Shown here: piece by piece, positions 1 through 8,731 of the stretch
Layout: every line of letters begins with the position of its first letter
Position numbering within the stretch: position 1 is the stretch's first letter
From: Mycobacteriaceae bacterium
GTDB lineage: Bacteria > Actinomycetota > Actinomycetes > Mycobacteriales > Mycobacteriaceae
Assembly (NCBI GenBank): GCA_028726465.1
Contig: JAQYQB010000011.1
Location: forward strand, 1-61,046
Direction of reading: 5' to 3'
Length of the DNA: 61,046 nucleotides
Made by a program: the position numbers and the translations under genes
Notes under the pieces: generated by a model
Seen by the model: only the letters and a program-made list of their open reading frames with translations
What the model was told of the DNA's origin: nothing
Databases searched by the model: none

Positions 1-1
1 G

Positions 2-37
2 GAAGTCTATCAGGGCTTTTGAGAACTGAACCCCAGC
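2..37 (-). CRISPR. single terminal CRISPR repeat, type II-C-like
   Basis: On the minus strand these 36 bases begin with GCTGGGGTTCAG and end with TGATAGACTTC. From memory the CRISPR repeat used by Cas9 of Corynebacterium diphtheriae (type II-C) begins ACTGGGGTTCAG and ends TGATAGACTTC. I count two differences in 36 (positions 16 and 37 here). The match spans the full repeat, which argues against a tracrRNA anti-repeat, where only part would match. Only one repeat is visible because the window starts here, so spacers, cas genes and tracrRNA would lie to the left. In crRNA sense the bases from 38 onward lie 5' of this repeat. No second copy is seen in the window. Confidence 0.65.
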
Positions 38-39
38 GT

Positions 40-85
40 TTGGGGCTTCTAGAAATAGAAGATGACCCCCAAGATTCCTTGAGGG
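40..85. other. two competing hairpins beside the CRISPR repeat
   Basis: TTGGGG (40-45) can pair with CCCCAA (67-72) around an inner stem CTTCTA/TAGAAG (46-51 with 56-61) closed by a GAAA loop. Alternatively CCCCCAAG (66-73) can pair with CTTGAGGG (78-85), seven of eight pairs. The two folds share 66-73 and cannot coexist. There is no U-run after either. The rest of 86-276 shows no gene or clear signal. Confidence 0.4.
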
Positions 86-276
86 CCAGAGCCTATTTGC
101 CTTGCGGCTTGATATCGATTAGTTTACCCGGCCTTCCGAAAAAGTCAACCGCGACACTCAAACCTTCCGGATTCACTTTCAGGTTAATTGCCTGCTCGGC
201 TTCAGCCCTTCTACCCTTCTGTCGTTGCGTCGGGTTTAGAGCGGTGCCCGCACGCCTTTTGTCCGTCGGGATTGAC

Positions 277-282
277 TACAGT
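277..282 (+). promoter_or_regulatory. leaderless promoter -10 of menB
   Basis: TACAGT is followed by exactly 7 nt and then the ATG at 290. This is the spacing expected when transcription starts on the A of the start codon. No Shine-Dalgarno sequence precedes the ATG. Confidence 0.6.
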
Positions 283-289
283 CGAGACC

Positions 290-1258
290 ATGACTGAGCA
301 AAGGAAATACAGCACGGACAACCCGTTCAAGGCGGAGATGTGGGCGCCGGTTGCCGGCTTCGAGGACTTGACGGATGTGACCTACCACCGGCTGCGCGGG
401 GAGAGCCGGGCGGATGGGATTGTGCGCGTGGCGATTGACCGGCCGGAGGTGCGCAACGCTTTCCGGCCGCACACGGTGGATGAGCTGTACCGGGTGCTGG
501 ACCACGCGCGGCGCACGCCTGATGTGGGCACGGTGCTGCTGACCGGTAACGGGCCCAGCCAGAAGGACGGCGGCTGGGCGTTTTGCTCCGGCGGCGACCA
601 GCGTATTCGTGGTCGCTCCGGGTACCGCTACGCCACGGAGCACGCGCACGATGACGCCACGGCGGACGAGTCCACGGTGGATACCGCGCGCGAGAAGGTC
701 GAGGGCGGGCGCCTGCACATCCTGGAGGTCCAGCGCCTGATTCGGACCATGCCGAAGGTGGTTATCGCCGTGGTCAACGGCTGGGCGGCCGGCGGCGGAC
801 ACTCGCTGCACGTGGTCTGCGATGTGACGGTGGCCAGCCGCCAGGAGGCGCGCTTCAAGCAGACTGACGCGGACGTCGGATCCTTCGACGCCGGTTTTGG
901 TTCCGCCTACCTGGCCAAGATGGTGGGACAGAAGTACGCGCGCGAGATCTTCTTCCTGGGCCGGACCTACGACGCCCAGCGGATGTACGAGATGGGCGCG
1001 GTCAACGAGGTCGCCGATCACGGCGAGCTCGAGGACACGGCTATCCAAATGGGCCGCGAAATCAACATGAAGTCCCCCACCGCGCAGCGCATGCTGAAGT
1101 TCGCGTTTAACTTGACCGATGACGGCCTGATGGGCCAGCAGGTCTTCGCCGGGGAGGCGACCCGCTTGGCCTACATGACCGATGAGGCGGTCGAGGGCAA
1201 GGAGGCTTTCCTCGAAAAGCGCGAGCCCAACTGGGACGACTTCCCCTATTACTACTAG
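290..1258 (+). CDS. menB: 1,4-dihydroxy-2-naphthoyl-CoA synthase
   Basis: MenB closes the second ring in menaquinone synthesis, converting o-succinylbenzoyl-CoA to 1,4-dihydroxy-2-naphthoyl-CoA. The 322-aa product is a crotonase-fold enzyme of the length usual in actinobacteria. Visible family blocks are the early IDRPEVRNAF segment, the GDQRIRG loop that is characteristic of MenB, VNGWAAGGGHSLHVVCD (oxyanion hole region) and the C-terminal NWDDFPYYY. The open frame extends upstream to 188, but the TACAGT element 7 nt before 290 and the family N-terminus favour the ATG at 290. It converges on the dehydrogenase gene with only 3 bp between stop codons, and menE lies 1.4 kb downstream. Confidence 0.95.
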   Translation: MTEQRKYSTDNPFKAEMWAPVAGFEDLTDVTYHRLRGESRADGIVRVAIDRPEVRNAFRPHTVDELYRVLDHARRTPDVGTVLLTGNGPSQKDGGWAFCSGGDQRIRGRSGYRYATEHAHDDATADESTVDTAREKVEGGRLHILEVQRLIRTMPKVVIAVVNGWAAGGGHSLHVVCDVTVASRQEARFKQTDADVGSFDAGFGSAYLAKMVGQKYAREIFFLGRTYDAQRMYEMGAVNEVADHGELEDTAIQMGREINMKSPTAQRMLKFAFNLTDDGLMGQQVFAGEATRLAYMTDEAVEGKEAFLEKREPNWDDFPYYY

Positions 1259-1261
1259 CCG

Positions 1262-2152
1262 CTACTTCTGCGGCTGGCCGTTTTCCCAGCGGTAGAAGCC
1301 CTCGCCGGACTTCAGGCCGAGCTTGCCGTCGTCGACCATCTTGTCCAGCAGCTCCAGCGGGACGTCGGGGGTCCAGGGCAGCTCGTCGTCGTAGTGGCGC
1401 TCGATGTTGCGCACCGTGTCCAGGCCGACGCGGTCCATCATCTCCACCGGGCCGACGGTGCCCTGGGTCAGTTCCTTGAAGGCGGCATCGATAGCCTCCG
1501 GATCGGAGACGCCCTCGCCCAGGACGGTGAGGACCTCACGCTTGATGGCGGCCCAGACGCGGTTGATGGCAAAGCCGGTGGATTCCTTGTACACCGGCAC
1601 GACCTGCAGGCCGTAGGTGGCCATGTGCTCCAGCATGAAGTCGAAGAGCTCCTGGTCGGTCTGGCCGGAGCCCATGATTTCGATGAAGTTCTGCACCGGC
1701 GGCATGGCGAAGTGCAGGTTCAAAAAGCGGGTCGGATCCTTGACGTGGTCGACGAAGGTGCTCGACGCGTAGGACGAGGAGTTGGTGGCCAACACGGCGT
1801 CGTCGTCGAGGGCGTCCTTGAGCCCCTCGTAGGTGTCGTTCTTGATGTCGACGACCTCGGGGACGGCCTCGATGACCAGCCAGGCGCCGCGGGCGGCCTC
1901 GTTGTTGTCGTTGAAGTACTTGACCTCGCCGGCGGAGAAGCCACCGCCCTTGGTCTCGTTGAAGTTGGCCACGTGGTCTTCCAGGTTGGCGTCGATATAG
2001 GCCTTGGCCTTATCGAGGGCCTCCGGGGAGACGGGGTCGGACAGGTGCACTACTCCGCCGCGGGCGGAGAGCATCAAAGAGATGCGCTGGCCCAAAACGC
2101 CAGCGCCGATGACTGCTACGGGACGGTTGTCAATATTCTTCGGAAGTGCCAT
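1262..2152 (-). CDS. 3-hydroxyacyl-CoA dehydrogenase
   Basis: The 296-aa protein oxidises 3-hydroxyacyl-CoA with NAD, most like the stand-alone 3-hydroxybutyryl-CoA dehydrogenases. An N-terminal Rossmann motif (VIGAGVLGQRI, residues 14-24) is followed by the NSSS segment, the family HFAMPPV stretch near residue 146 and a C-terminal helical domain with the GxKSGEGFY motif near residue 280. The physiological substrate cannot be read from sequence. Its position between menB and menE does not make it part of menaquinone synthesis; fatty acid oxidation is more likely. The start at 2152 is supported by a leaderless -10 element. Confidence 0.88.
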   Translation of the reverse strand: MALPKNIDNRPVAVIGAGVLGQRISLMLSARGGVVHLSDPVSPEALDKAKAYIDANLEDHVANFNETKGGGFSAGEVKYFNDNNEAARGAWLVIEAVPEVVDIKNDTYEGLKDALDDDAVLATNSSSYASSTFVDHVKDPTRFLNLHFAMPPVQNFIEIMGSGQTDQELFDFMLEHMATYGLQVVPVYKESTGFAINRVWAAIKREVLTVLGEGVSDPEAIDAAFKELTQGTVGPVEMMDRVGLDTVRNIERHYDDELPWTPDVPLELLDKMVDDGKLGLKSGEGFYRWENGQPQK

Positions 2153-2159
2153 AAGCCCA

Positions 2160-2165
2160 ACTGTA
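2160..2165 (-). promoter_or_regulatory. leaderless promoter -10 of the dehydrogenase gene
   Basis: On the minus strand TACAGT is followed by 7 nt and the ATG at 2152, the same hexamer and spacing as menB. Confidence 0.6.
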
Positions 2166-2255
2166 CGCTTAATAAATTTTGGTGTGCCTGCGCTAATTTT
2201 TGTGGACTTTTCAACAAATTTTCCCTCTGGAGTAGACAGCGGATTAGTTAAACTG

Positions 2256-2261
2256 TAAAGT
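2256..2261 (+). promoter_or_regulatory. leaderless promoter -10 of the doxX gene
   Basis: TAAAGT, then 7 nt, then the ATG at 2269. This favours 2269 over the in-frame GTG at 2260. Confidence 0.55.
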
Positions 2262-2268
2262 GTCGGCC

Positions 2269-2688
2269 ATGAGAATCAGCAGCTCCATTGCCCTCCTTCT
2301 TTCCCGTATTGTCCTCGGCATCATCCTCATCGGCCACGGCTGGCAGAAGTTCAGCGAGTGGGGAATTGCCGGTACCACCGACTCCTTCGACGCCATGGGC
2401 GTACCGGCCGCCGGCCTGGCCGCCGTCGTGGCAGCCGTCATCGAATTCGTGGGCGGCATCCTCATCATCGCCGGCCTGTTCACCCGCTGGGTCAGCGGCC
2501 TGGTCGTCCTGCAAATAATCGGCGCCGGCATCTTCGCCAACCACTTCTCCTCCGGCCTGTTCATCGACGGTGGCGGCTGGGAGCTCGTCGGCGCTATCGC
2601 CGCGGCCGCCCTCGCCTTCGTCGCCGTTGGCGCCGGCCAGATTTCCCTGGACCGCATCTTCTTCGGCAAACGCGCCGCCCGCGGCTAA
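2269..2688 (+). CDS. DoxX family membrane protein
   Basis: A 139-aa protein with four predicted membrane helices. It carries DoxX features: an N-terminal helix ending LIGHGWQKF, the middle EFVGGILIIAGLFTRW segment and a C-terminal hydrophobic helix. DoxX proteins are small inner-membrane proteins linked in mycobacteria to redox and oxidative-stress complexes with thiol enzymes; no such partner is next to it here. The menE reading frame begins about 12 bp after its stop, so the two may be co-transcribed even though menE seems to have its own promoter. The exact role is unknown. Confidence 0.8.
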   Translation: MRISSSIALLLSRIVLGIILIGHGWQKFSEWGIAGTTDSFDAMGVPAAGLAAVVAAVIEFVGGILIIAGLFTRWVSGLVVLQIIGAGIFANHFSSGLFIDGGGWELVGAIAAAALAFVAVGAGQISLDRIFFGKRAARG

Positions 2689-2691
2689 ACT
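2686..2691 (+). promoter_or_regulatory. leaderless promoter -10 of menE
   Basis: TAAACT overlaps the doxX stop codon and is followed by 8 nt and a GTG at 2700. An ATG at 2692 is followed at once by a stop, so it is not a start. Confidence 0.45.
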
Positions 2692-2699
2692 ATGTGACC

Positions 2700-3851
2700 G
2701 TGACTCATCTCCTCGCCCCGCTAGCCGTCCACCCCGACCGGCCCGCCGCCATCCTCCCCGACCTGGAGGCGGCGATAGCGGGGCATAAGTCTTTTCTGCC
2801 CGTGCCCGCCACGGACCGCGCCAAGACCACCGTGCTGACCAATTCCCAGCGCTGCGGCCAGCCCATCGACGCCGACATCGCCCTGGTGGTACCCACCTCC
2901 GGGTCCACGGGCACCCCGAAGGGCGCGCAGCTAACCGCGGTCAACCTGGTCGCCAGCGCGGACGCCACCCACCAGCGCCTGGGCGGGCCCGGCCAGTGGC
3001 TGCTGGCGATGCCCGCCCACCACATCGCCGGCCTCCAAGTCTTGGTCCGATCGCTCGTCGCCGGCGTGGATCCCTGGTGCCTGGATCTGACGGAAGGCTT
3101 CAACGTGGACGCCTTCGCCCACGCCGCCGCAGAACTTAACCGCACCGGGGATCGCCTCTACACCGGCCTGACCCCCATGCAGCTGGGCAAGGCGCTAGAC
3201 TCCCTGGCCGGCATCGAGGCGCTGCGCGCCTTCGACGCCATCCTGGTCGGCGGCGCGGCCCTGCACCCGCAGCTCGCCGAGTCCGCGGCCAAGCTGGACA
3301 TCGCCGTCGTGACCACCTACGGCTCCTCCGAGACCGCCGGCGGCTGCGTCTACGACGGCCAGGCCCTGCCCGGCACCCAGGTCGCCGTGGACAACGGCCG
3401 CATCTACCTGGGCGGGCCCACCATCGCCCAGGGCTACCGCAACGTGCCGGATCACCCGGCCTTCGCCCGGCCCGGCTGGTTCGCCACCTCCGACGGCGGT
3501 CTCCTCCACGGCCAGGGCGAGACCGCCCGGCTGGAGGTCACCGGCCGCCTGGACAACATCATCGACTCGGGCGGGCTGAAGCTGCACCCCGAGGTGCTCG
3601 AGCGCGCCATCCAGTCCGTGCCCGGCGTCAACGACGTCTGCGTGGTCGGTGTCCCCCACCCGCGGCTGGGCCAGGCCATCGTGGCCGCCTACACCGGCTG
3701 GGCCTCCCGCGGGGACATCATCGACGCGCTCGAGGAAACCGATACCCCACGCTGGCAGCTGCCCAAGGATCTGCGCCGGATGGACGAGCTTCCCACCACC
3801 GGCCCGGGCAAGGTCAACCGCCAAGCAATCATCCAGCTTTTCCAGGGCTAG
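2700..3851 (+). CDS. menE: o-succinylbenzoate-CoA ligase
   Basis: MenE activates o-succinylbenzoate with ATP and CoA, the step before MenB. The product (383 aa from GTG 2700, 385 aa from GTG 2694) is an adenylate-forming enzyme of the compact actinobacterial length. The P-loop TSGSTGTPKG lies near residue 65, TYGSSETAGG (A5 region) near 205, the GRLDNIIDSGG hinge near 280 and the catalytic C-terminal lysine region GPGKVNRQ near 370. A longer open frame running from 2358 through the doxX gene is an artefact of high GC. Location downstream of menB supports the assignment. Confidence 0.92.
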   Translation: MTHLLAPLAVHPDRPAAILPDLEAAIAGHKSFLPVPATDRAKTTVLTNSQRCGQPIDADIALVVPTSGSTGTPKGAQLTAVNLVASADATHQRLGGPGQWLLAMPAHHIAGLQVLVRSLVAGVDPWCLDLTEGFNVDAFAHAAAELNRTGDRLYTGLTPMQLGKALDSLAGIEALRAFDAILVGGAALHPQLAESAAKLDIAVVTTYGSSETAGGCVYDGQALPGTQVAVDNGRIYLGGPTIAQGYRNVPDHPAFARPGWFATSDGGLLHGQGETARLEVTGRLDNIIDSGGLKLHPEVLERAIQSVPGVNDVCVVGVPHPRLGQAIVAAYTGWASRGDIIDALEETDTPRWQLPKDLRRMDELPTTGPGKVNRQAIIQLFQG

Positions 3852-3956
3852 TTAGCGGCATCTTCGGGGCCAGCGCGCATGCTAGCCCCAGTAACTTTCC
3901 ACCCGTCGCGTTTAGAGTTTCTGCTCAGTCAATTCGAAGCAGAAAGAAGGCTCTAC

Positions 3957-5225
3957 ATGAATAAAGGACACGGGGCGTTGCCGGCGTCTCGCATTGTGGC
4001 TCTGGACGTCCTGCGCGGCGTCGCCATCCTGGGCACCTTGCTCACCAATATCTGGATCTTCGCCAACCTGGCGCGGGACTTCGACACCGTGCTCTCCACC
4101 TCCACCATGGCGCAGGAGGTCACGAATTGGTTCACCGGCACCGCCACCGGACCGAAAGACGAGCTGCTCGTCGACTTCCTCCTCTACCTGGTCAGCGACG
4201 GCAAATTCCTCGGCCTGCTGACCATCATGTTCGGCATCGGCATGGAGATCCAGCGCCAGTCCGCGCTGCGCCGCGGCCTCCCCTGGCCCGGCGGCTACCG
4301 CTGGCGGGCGGGCCTTCTGGTCCTCGAAGGCCTGCTGCACTACATCTTCATCTTCTCCTACGACGTGCTCATGGGCTACGGCCTCATCGCGCTGGTCGTA
4401 GCCGGGCTGCTCGCCCGCAGCGAGAAGGTCCAGAACTGGGCCATCGGCCTCTCGCTGAGCGTCCACCTGGTGGTCCTGGGACTTATCACCGTGAGCAACT
4501 GGCAGGGCAAGCACGCGGCCCAAATGGATCTCAACGCGATGGGCGATGACGCAAACATCTGGGAGGAGCTCTTCCCCGACACCTCGCACTACTGGCCGAT
4601 GGTCCAGGACCGCCTCGCGGGCTTCTGGAGCGGGCGCTACGAGGTAGCCATCATGTTTGCCATGGGCATTGCCCTCTTCCTCATCGGCGCGCGCCTCTAC
4701 CGCGCCGGCCTCTTCCTCCCCGCGCAATCTCGCCTGCGCCGCCGGGTGCTCCTGCTCGCCTTCGGCGTCGGCCTACCCCTGGACTGGGCCCTGCGCGCCT
4801 TTGCCACCATGGACGCCAGCGCGATTACCCGCTACCTGACCTCCTCGTTCGCGGCCTTCGGGATCCTGGCCGCCGTGGCGGAGTTCTACGTGCGCAAGAA
4901 CAACCACGCCGGCGTTATCGGCCGCTGCCTCCAAGCCGTCGGCCGGATGGCCCTGAGCTGCTATATCCTGCAGAACATCCTGGCGTCCCTGATCTTCTAT
5001 GACTTCGGCCTGGGGATGACCCAGCGCATCTCCGGGCGGGGGCAGACCTGGTGGGTGCTGGGCATCTACCTGGGCATCTGCGCCTTCCTGGTGGTCTTTA
5101 GCCGCCTGTGGCTGTCCAAGTTCTCCCGCGGGCCAATCGAGCTGGTCTTGGCCGCCGCGCTGCGGCGCCTCAGCCCGCCCAAGGCGACGCCCGTCCCAGT
5201 CCGCGAGCCGGCCGTCGCCGGCTAG
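3957..5225 (+). CDS. DUF418 family membrane protein
   Basis: A 422-aa integral membrane protein with about ten hydrophobic helices. The start ALDVLRGVAILG and the C-terminal block around RMALSCYILQNI are the hallmarks of the DUF418 family, related to membrane acyltransferases. The substrate is unknown. The ATG at 3957 has an AGAAAGAAGG ribosome binding site ending 6 nt before it; the longer frame from 3879 has none. It converges on the aldo/keto reductase gene. The 33-bp gap holds a GCCGGC inverted pair that could act as a weak two-sided terminator. Confidence 0.82.
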   Translation: MNKGHGALPASRIVALDVLRGVAILGTLLTNIWIFANLARDFDTVLSTSTMAQEVTNWFTGTATGPKDELLVDFLLYLVSDGKFLGLLTIMFGIGMEIQRQSALRRGLPWPGGYRWRAGLLVLEGLLHYIFIFSYDVLMGYGLIALVVAGLLARSEKVQNWAIGLSLSVHLVVLGLITVSNWQGKHAAQMDLNAMGDDANIWEELFPDTSHYWPMVQDRLAGFWSGRYEVAIMFAMGIALFLIGARLYRAGLFLPAQSRLRRRVLLLAFGVGLPLDWALRAFATMDASAITRYLTSSFAAFGILAAVAEFYVRKNNHAGVIGRCLQAVGRMALSCYILQNILASLIFYDFGLGMTQRISGRGQTWWVLGIYLGICAFLVVFSRLWLSKFSRGPIELVLAAALRRLSPPKATPVPVREPAVAG

Positions 5226-5258
5226 GCCGATAGCGCCGGCTAGGGCTGTGCCGCCGGC

Positions 5259-6194
<936 letters not shown>

Positions 6195-6202
6195 ACCTGC
6201 CC

Positions 6203-6208
6203 AGTCTA
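6203..6208 (-). promoter_or_regulatory. leaderless promoter -10 of the aldo/keto reductase gene
   Basis: TAGACT on the minus strand, then 8 nt, then the ATG at 6194. The hexamer overlaps the stop codon of mntR. Confidence 0.5.
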
Positions 6209-6892
6209 GCCGTCGTTACCTGCCGGCCGGACGACCATTTCCTGGGCCACGCCCTCGGCCACGGTGAAGGTGGCCCCAGCGGAGGTTGCCACCTCTAACA
6301 GCCCGGCCATGGGGGCGGCGACCACGCGCAAGGCCGATCCCGGGTGCACGGAAAAGCGGTCGAGGTAGCGCAGCAGCTCCGGGTCGGAGTCGTTGACCTG
6401 CTCGAGGAGCACCTCTGCCCCGGGTTCTGCCTGGGCGAGGCGTTGCGGCGACAGCGGCTCCGAACTGCCGTCCGCGCGCGGGATGGGATCGCCGTGCGGG
6501 TCGCGGACCGGGTGCCCCAGGTGGGCATCGATAGCGTCGACGAAGCGATCGGAGGTGGCGTGTTCCAGGGCGTCCGCTTCGGCGTGGACCTCGTCCCAGC
6601 TATAGCCGAGGGTGCACACCAGGAAGGTCTCTAGCAGGCGGTGGCGCCGCGCCATCACCACGGCCAGCTCGCGGCCGGTCGGGGTCAGACCCACGCCGAA
6701 GTAGCGCTCGTGGACCACGAGCTCCTGCTTAGCCAGGCGCTTGACCGCCTCGGAGGCCGTGGGCAGCTTCTGCTGCAGCGCGGTGGCGAGCTCACCTAGC
6801 GCCATGGGGGTGCCCTCGCCGTGGCGTTCCTCATAGTCCCACAGGACCTTCAGGTAGTCCTGCGTGCGTTCGGGCAGATCGCTGACATGCAT
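6206..6892 (-). CDS. mntR: DtxR/MntR family metal-dependent repressor
   Basis: A 228-aa regulator with the three-part DtxR layout: an N-terminal winged helix (TQDYLKVLWDYEE, then ALQQKLPTASEAVKRL as recognition region), a metal-binding dimerisation domain (RRHRLLETFL, DEVHAEADALEHATSD) and a C-terminal SH3-like FeoA domain. It probably senses Mn(II) and represses the divergent importer, as MntR does in C. diphtheriae; a role as the iron regulator is less likely because of this neighbour. The ATG at 6892 has TAAAAT 7 nt upstream, favouring it over the in-frame start at 6934. Confidence 0.85.
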   Translation of the reverse strand: MHVSDLPERTQDYLKVLWDYEERHGEGTPMALGELATALQQKLPTASEAVKRLAKQELVVHERYFGVGLTPTGRELAVVMARRHRLLETFLVCTLGYSWDEVHAEADALEHATSDRFVDAIDAHLGHPVRDPHGDPIPRADGSSEPLSPQRLAQAEPGAEVLLEQVNDSDPELLRYLDRFSVHPGSALRVVAAPMAGLLEVATSAGATFTVAEGVAQEMVVRPAGNDG

Positions 6893-6899
6893 GGGGGCT

Positions 6900-6905
6900 A
6901 TTTTA
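6900..6905 (-). promoter_or_regulatory. leaderless promoter -10 of mntR
   Basis: TAAAAT followed by 7 nt and the ATG at 6892. Confidence 0.6.
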
Positions 6906-6952
6906 GCTAGCTCGTTGCAGAGCGCGGGGTTCACTGTGTACGGTCTTAGTTA

Positions 6953-6990
6953 TTCAACCCATTGAACTTCGACATTCATTTCCATATTCT
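6953..6990 (+). promoter_or_regulatory. mnt operon promoter with overlapping operator-like palindrome
   Basis: A perfect inverted repeat TTCAA-CCCA-TTGAA (6953-6966) overlaps a -35 hexamer TTGAAC (6962-6967). A 17-bp spacer then leads to the -10 TATTCT (6985-6990). The placement is what a repressor such as the divergently encoded MntR would need to block the importer. The assignment to MntR is inferred from position only. Confidence 0.5.
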
Positions 6991-7011
6991 TGAAAGGAGG
7001 TGGCACCCACG

Positions 7012-7962
7012 GTGAAACGTCGCACTTCCCTGGCCGCTACGGCCCTGACGTTGGCTACCCTGACTGCCACCCTGACCGCCTGCTCGTCCGACTCCGCGGA
7101 ATCCACCGGATCGGCGGGCAGCGCGGGCACACCCCTGACCGTCTTCGCCACCACCGGCTACCTAGCCGACGCCGTACACAACATCGCCCCGGACGCCGAG
7201 GTCACCACCATGGTCGGCCCGGGCGGCGACCCGCACACCTACCAGCCCACCACCCAGGACATGGAGGCCATGCGCGACGCCGACCTGGTCCTGTGGAACG
7301 GCCTGCACCTCGAGGCCCAGATGATCGACCAGCTCGAGTCCCTGGGCGACAAACAGCTGGGCGTCGGCGAGAAGCTCGACAAGCGCGACCTGTTGCCCTG
7401 GCCGGAACAGGGCCCGGAGGGCGAAAAACTCTACGACCCGCACATCTGGAACAGCCCGCAGCTGTGGTCCCAAGTGGTCGACGAAATCGGCGACAAGCTC
7501 GGCGAGATCGATGCGGACAACGCCGCGGATTACGAAAAGGCCGCCGACTCTTACGAAGAAAAGATCGCCGACGCCCACTCGAAGGCCGAAAAGGCGCTAG
7601 AAGGCGCCGACCCGCGCGTGCTGATCACCGGCCACGACGCCTTCAACTACTTCGGCAAGACCTTCAACTTCGAGGTCCACGCCACGGACTTCGTCACCAC
7701 CGAGGCCGCGCTGTCGCCGACGCAGATCTCCGAGCTGGCCGACACCATCGCCAAGGAGAAGGTGCCGGTCATCTTCCAGGACAACCAGGCCAATCCGCAG
7801 GCCATTACCTCCCTGAAGGAGGCGGTCCACTCCCGCGGCTGGGACGTTCACGTCTCCGACCAGGAGCTTTTCGCCGATACCCTGGGCCCGACCGCGCCGA
7901 CGGATACCTACCTGGGCGCCTTCCAGCACAACGCCGAGGCCGTTGCGGAGGCGCTGTCCTAG
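7012..7962 (+). CDS. mntA: metal ABC transporter substrate-binding lipoprotein
   Basis: The extracytoplasmic binding protein of a Mn/Zn-type ABC importer (cluster A-I, ZnuA/PsaA family), 316 aa. A lipoprotein signal ends in LTAC with the lipidated cysteine at residue 24. Candidate metal ligands are the histidines in GGDPHTYQP, the one in DPHIWN, the one in TGHDAFNYFG and a C-terminal aspartate region. It lacks the long His-rich loop of typical zinc-binding ZnuA, which fits manganese. AAAGGAGG at 6993-7000 supports the GTG at 7012; the in-frame GTG at 7000 overlaps that site. It is the first of four tightly packed genes. Confidence 0.88.
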   Translation: MKRRTSLAATALTLATLTATLTACSSDSAESTGSAGSAGTPLTVFATTGYLADAVHNIAPDAEVTTMVGPGGDPHTYQPTTQDMEAMRDADLVLWNGLHLEAQMIDQLESLGDKQLGVGEKLDKRDLLPWPEQGPEGEKLYDPHIWNSPQLWSQVVDEIGDKLGEIDADNAADYEKAADSYEEKIADAHSKAEKALEGADPRVLITGHDAFNYFGKTFNFEVHATDFVTTEAALSPTQISELADTIAKEKVPVIFQDNQANPQAITSLKEAVHSRGWDVHVSDQELFADTLGPTAPTDTYLGAFQHNAEAVAEALS

Positions 7963-7963
7963 A

Positions 7964-8731
7964 ATGTCCACGCTTCACCAGGTGCCACGGGCACGCAGCA
8001 ACGGCGATTGCGAGCGGGCGATGCTCCGCGTCAGCCACCTGACCGCCGGCTACGGCAGGCACGCAATTCTTAAAGACGCCTCCTTCGCGCTGCGCCGCGG
8101 GGCGATTACGGGGCTGGTCGGCGCCAACGGCGCGGGCAAGTCCACGCTGGTCAAGACCCTCACCGGGCTGATCAAGCCGCTGGCGGCGGAGGAGCTGTCC
8201 TTCGACGGGCAGTCCCTCGACCGCTTCCGCCAACGGCTGGGCTATATGCCCCAGCACACGGACGTCGACTGGCAGTTCCCCGCCACCGTGGCTGATGTCG
8301 TGCGCATGGGCCGGCTGCCGCGCTTGCGCTGGTGGCAGTGGCCCAGCCGCGCGGACCGCGCGGCCGTGACGAAGGCCCTGCACGAAACCGGGATGGATAG
8401 TCATGCGCGCATGCCCATCGGGCAGCTGTCCGGCGGGCAGCGCCAGCGCACGCTTCTGGCGCGCACCCTGGTGAATGAACCCGACCTGCTCATCCTGGAC
8501 GAGCCCTTCGCCGGCGTGGACGCCGCCAGCCAGGACGCCATCATGGCCATCATCCGCGCCCGGCGCGACGACGGCGCCGCGGTCCTGCTGGTCCACCACA
8601 ACCTCGCGGAGGTCACCCACTACTGCGACGACGTGGTAGCCCTCGGCCACGGCCGCGTGCTGGCCACCGGGCCGGTGGCTGAGGCTCTGCAGGATTCCGT
8701 GGTCAATGAGATGTTCGGGTTGCCTGCATGA
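7964..8731 (+). CDS. mntB: metal ABC transporter ATP-binding protein
   Basis: The ATPase of the importer, 255 aa from the ATG 1 nt after the mntA stop. It shows Walker A GANGAGKST near residue 52, signature LSGGQRQR near 150, Walker B LLILDEPF near 172 and the H-loop histidine in LLVHHN near 207. About 19 residues precede the conserved domain, so the ATG at 8021 (MLRVSHLTAGYG) is an alternative start. It overlaps the next gene by 4 bp (ATGA), indicating translational coupling. Confidence 0.9.
   Translation: MSTLHQVPRARSNGDCERAMLRVSHLTAGYGRHAILKDASFALRRGAITGLVGANGAGKSTLVKTLTGLIKPLAAEELSFDGQSLDRFRQRLGYMPQHTDVDWQFPATVADVVRMGRLPRLRWWQWPSRADRAAVTKALHETGMDSHARMPIGQLSGGQRQRTLLARTLVNEPDLLILDEPFAGVDAASQDAIMAIIRARRDDGAAVLLVHHNLAEVTHYCDDVVALGHGRVLATGPVAEALQDSVVNEMFGLPA

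Noticed and set aside
2..37. Possibility that the CRISPR-like sequence is a tracrRNA anti-repeat
   Set aside because: An anti-repeat normally matches only part of the repeat and is followed by a nexus hairpin and a U-rich terminator. Here the match covers all 36 bases, and no such tail follows.
236..1048. 270-codon open frame opposite menB
   Set aside because: It is antisense to a well-supported enzyme gene and shows no family resemblance; long antisense frames are expected in high-GC DNA.
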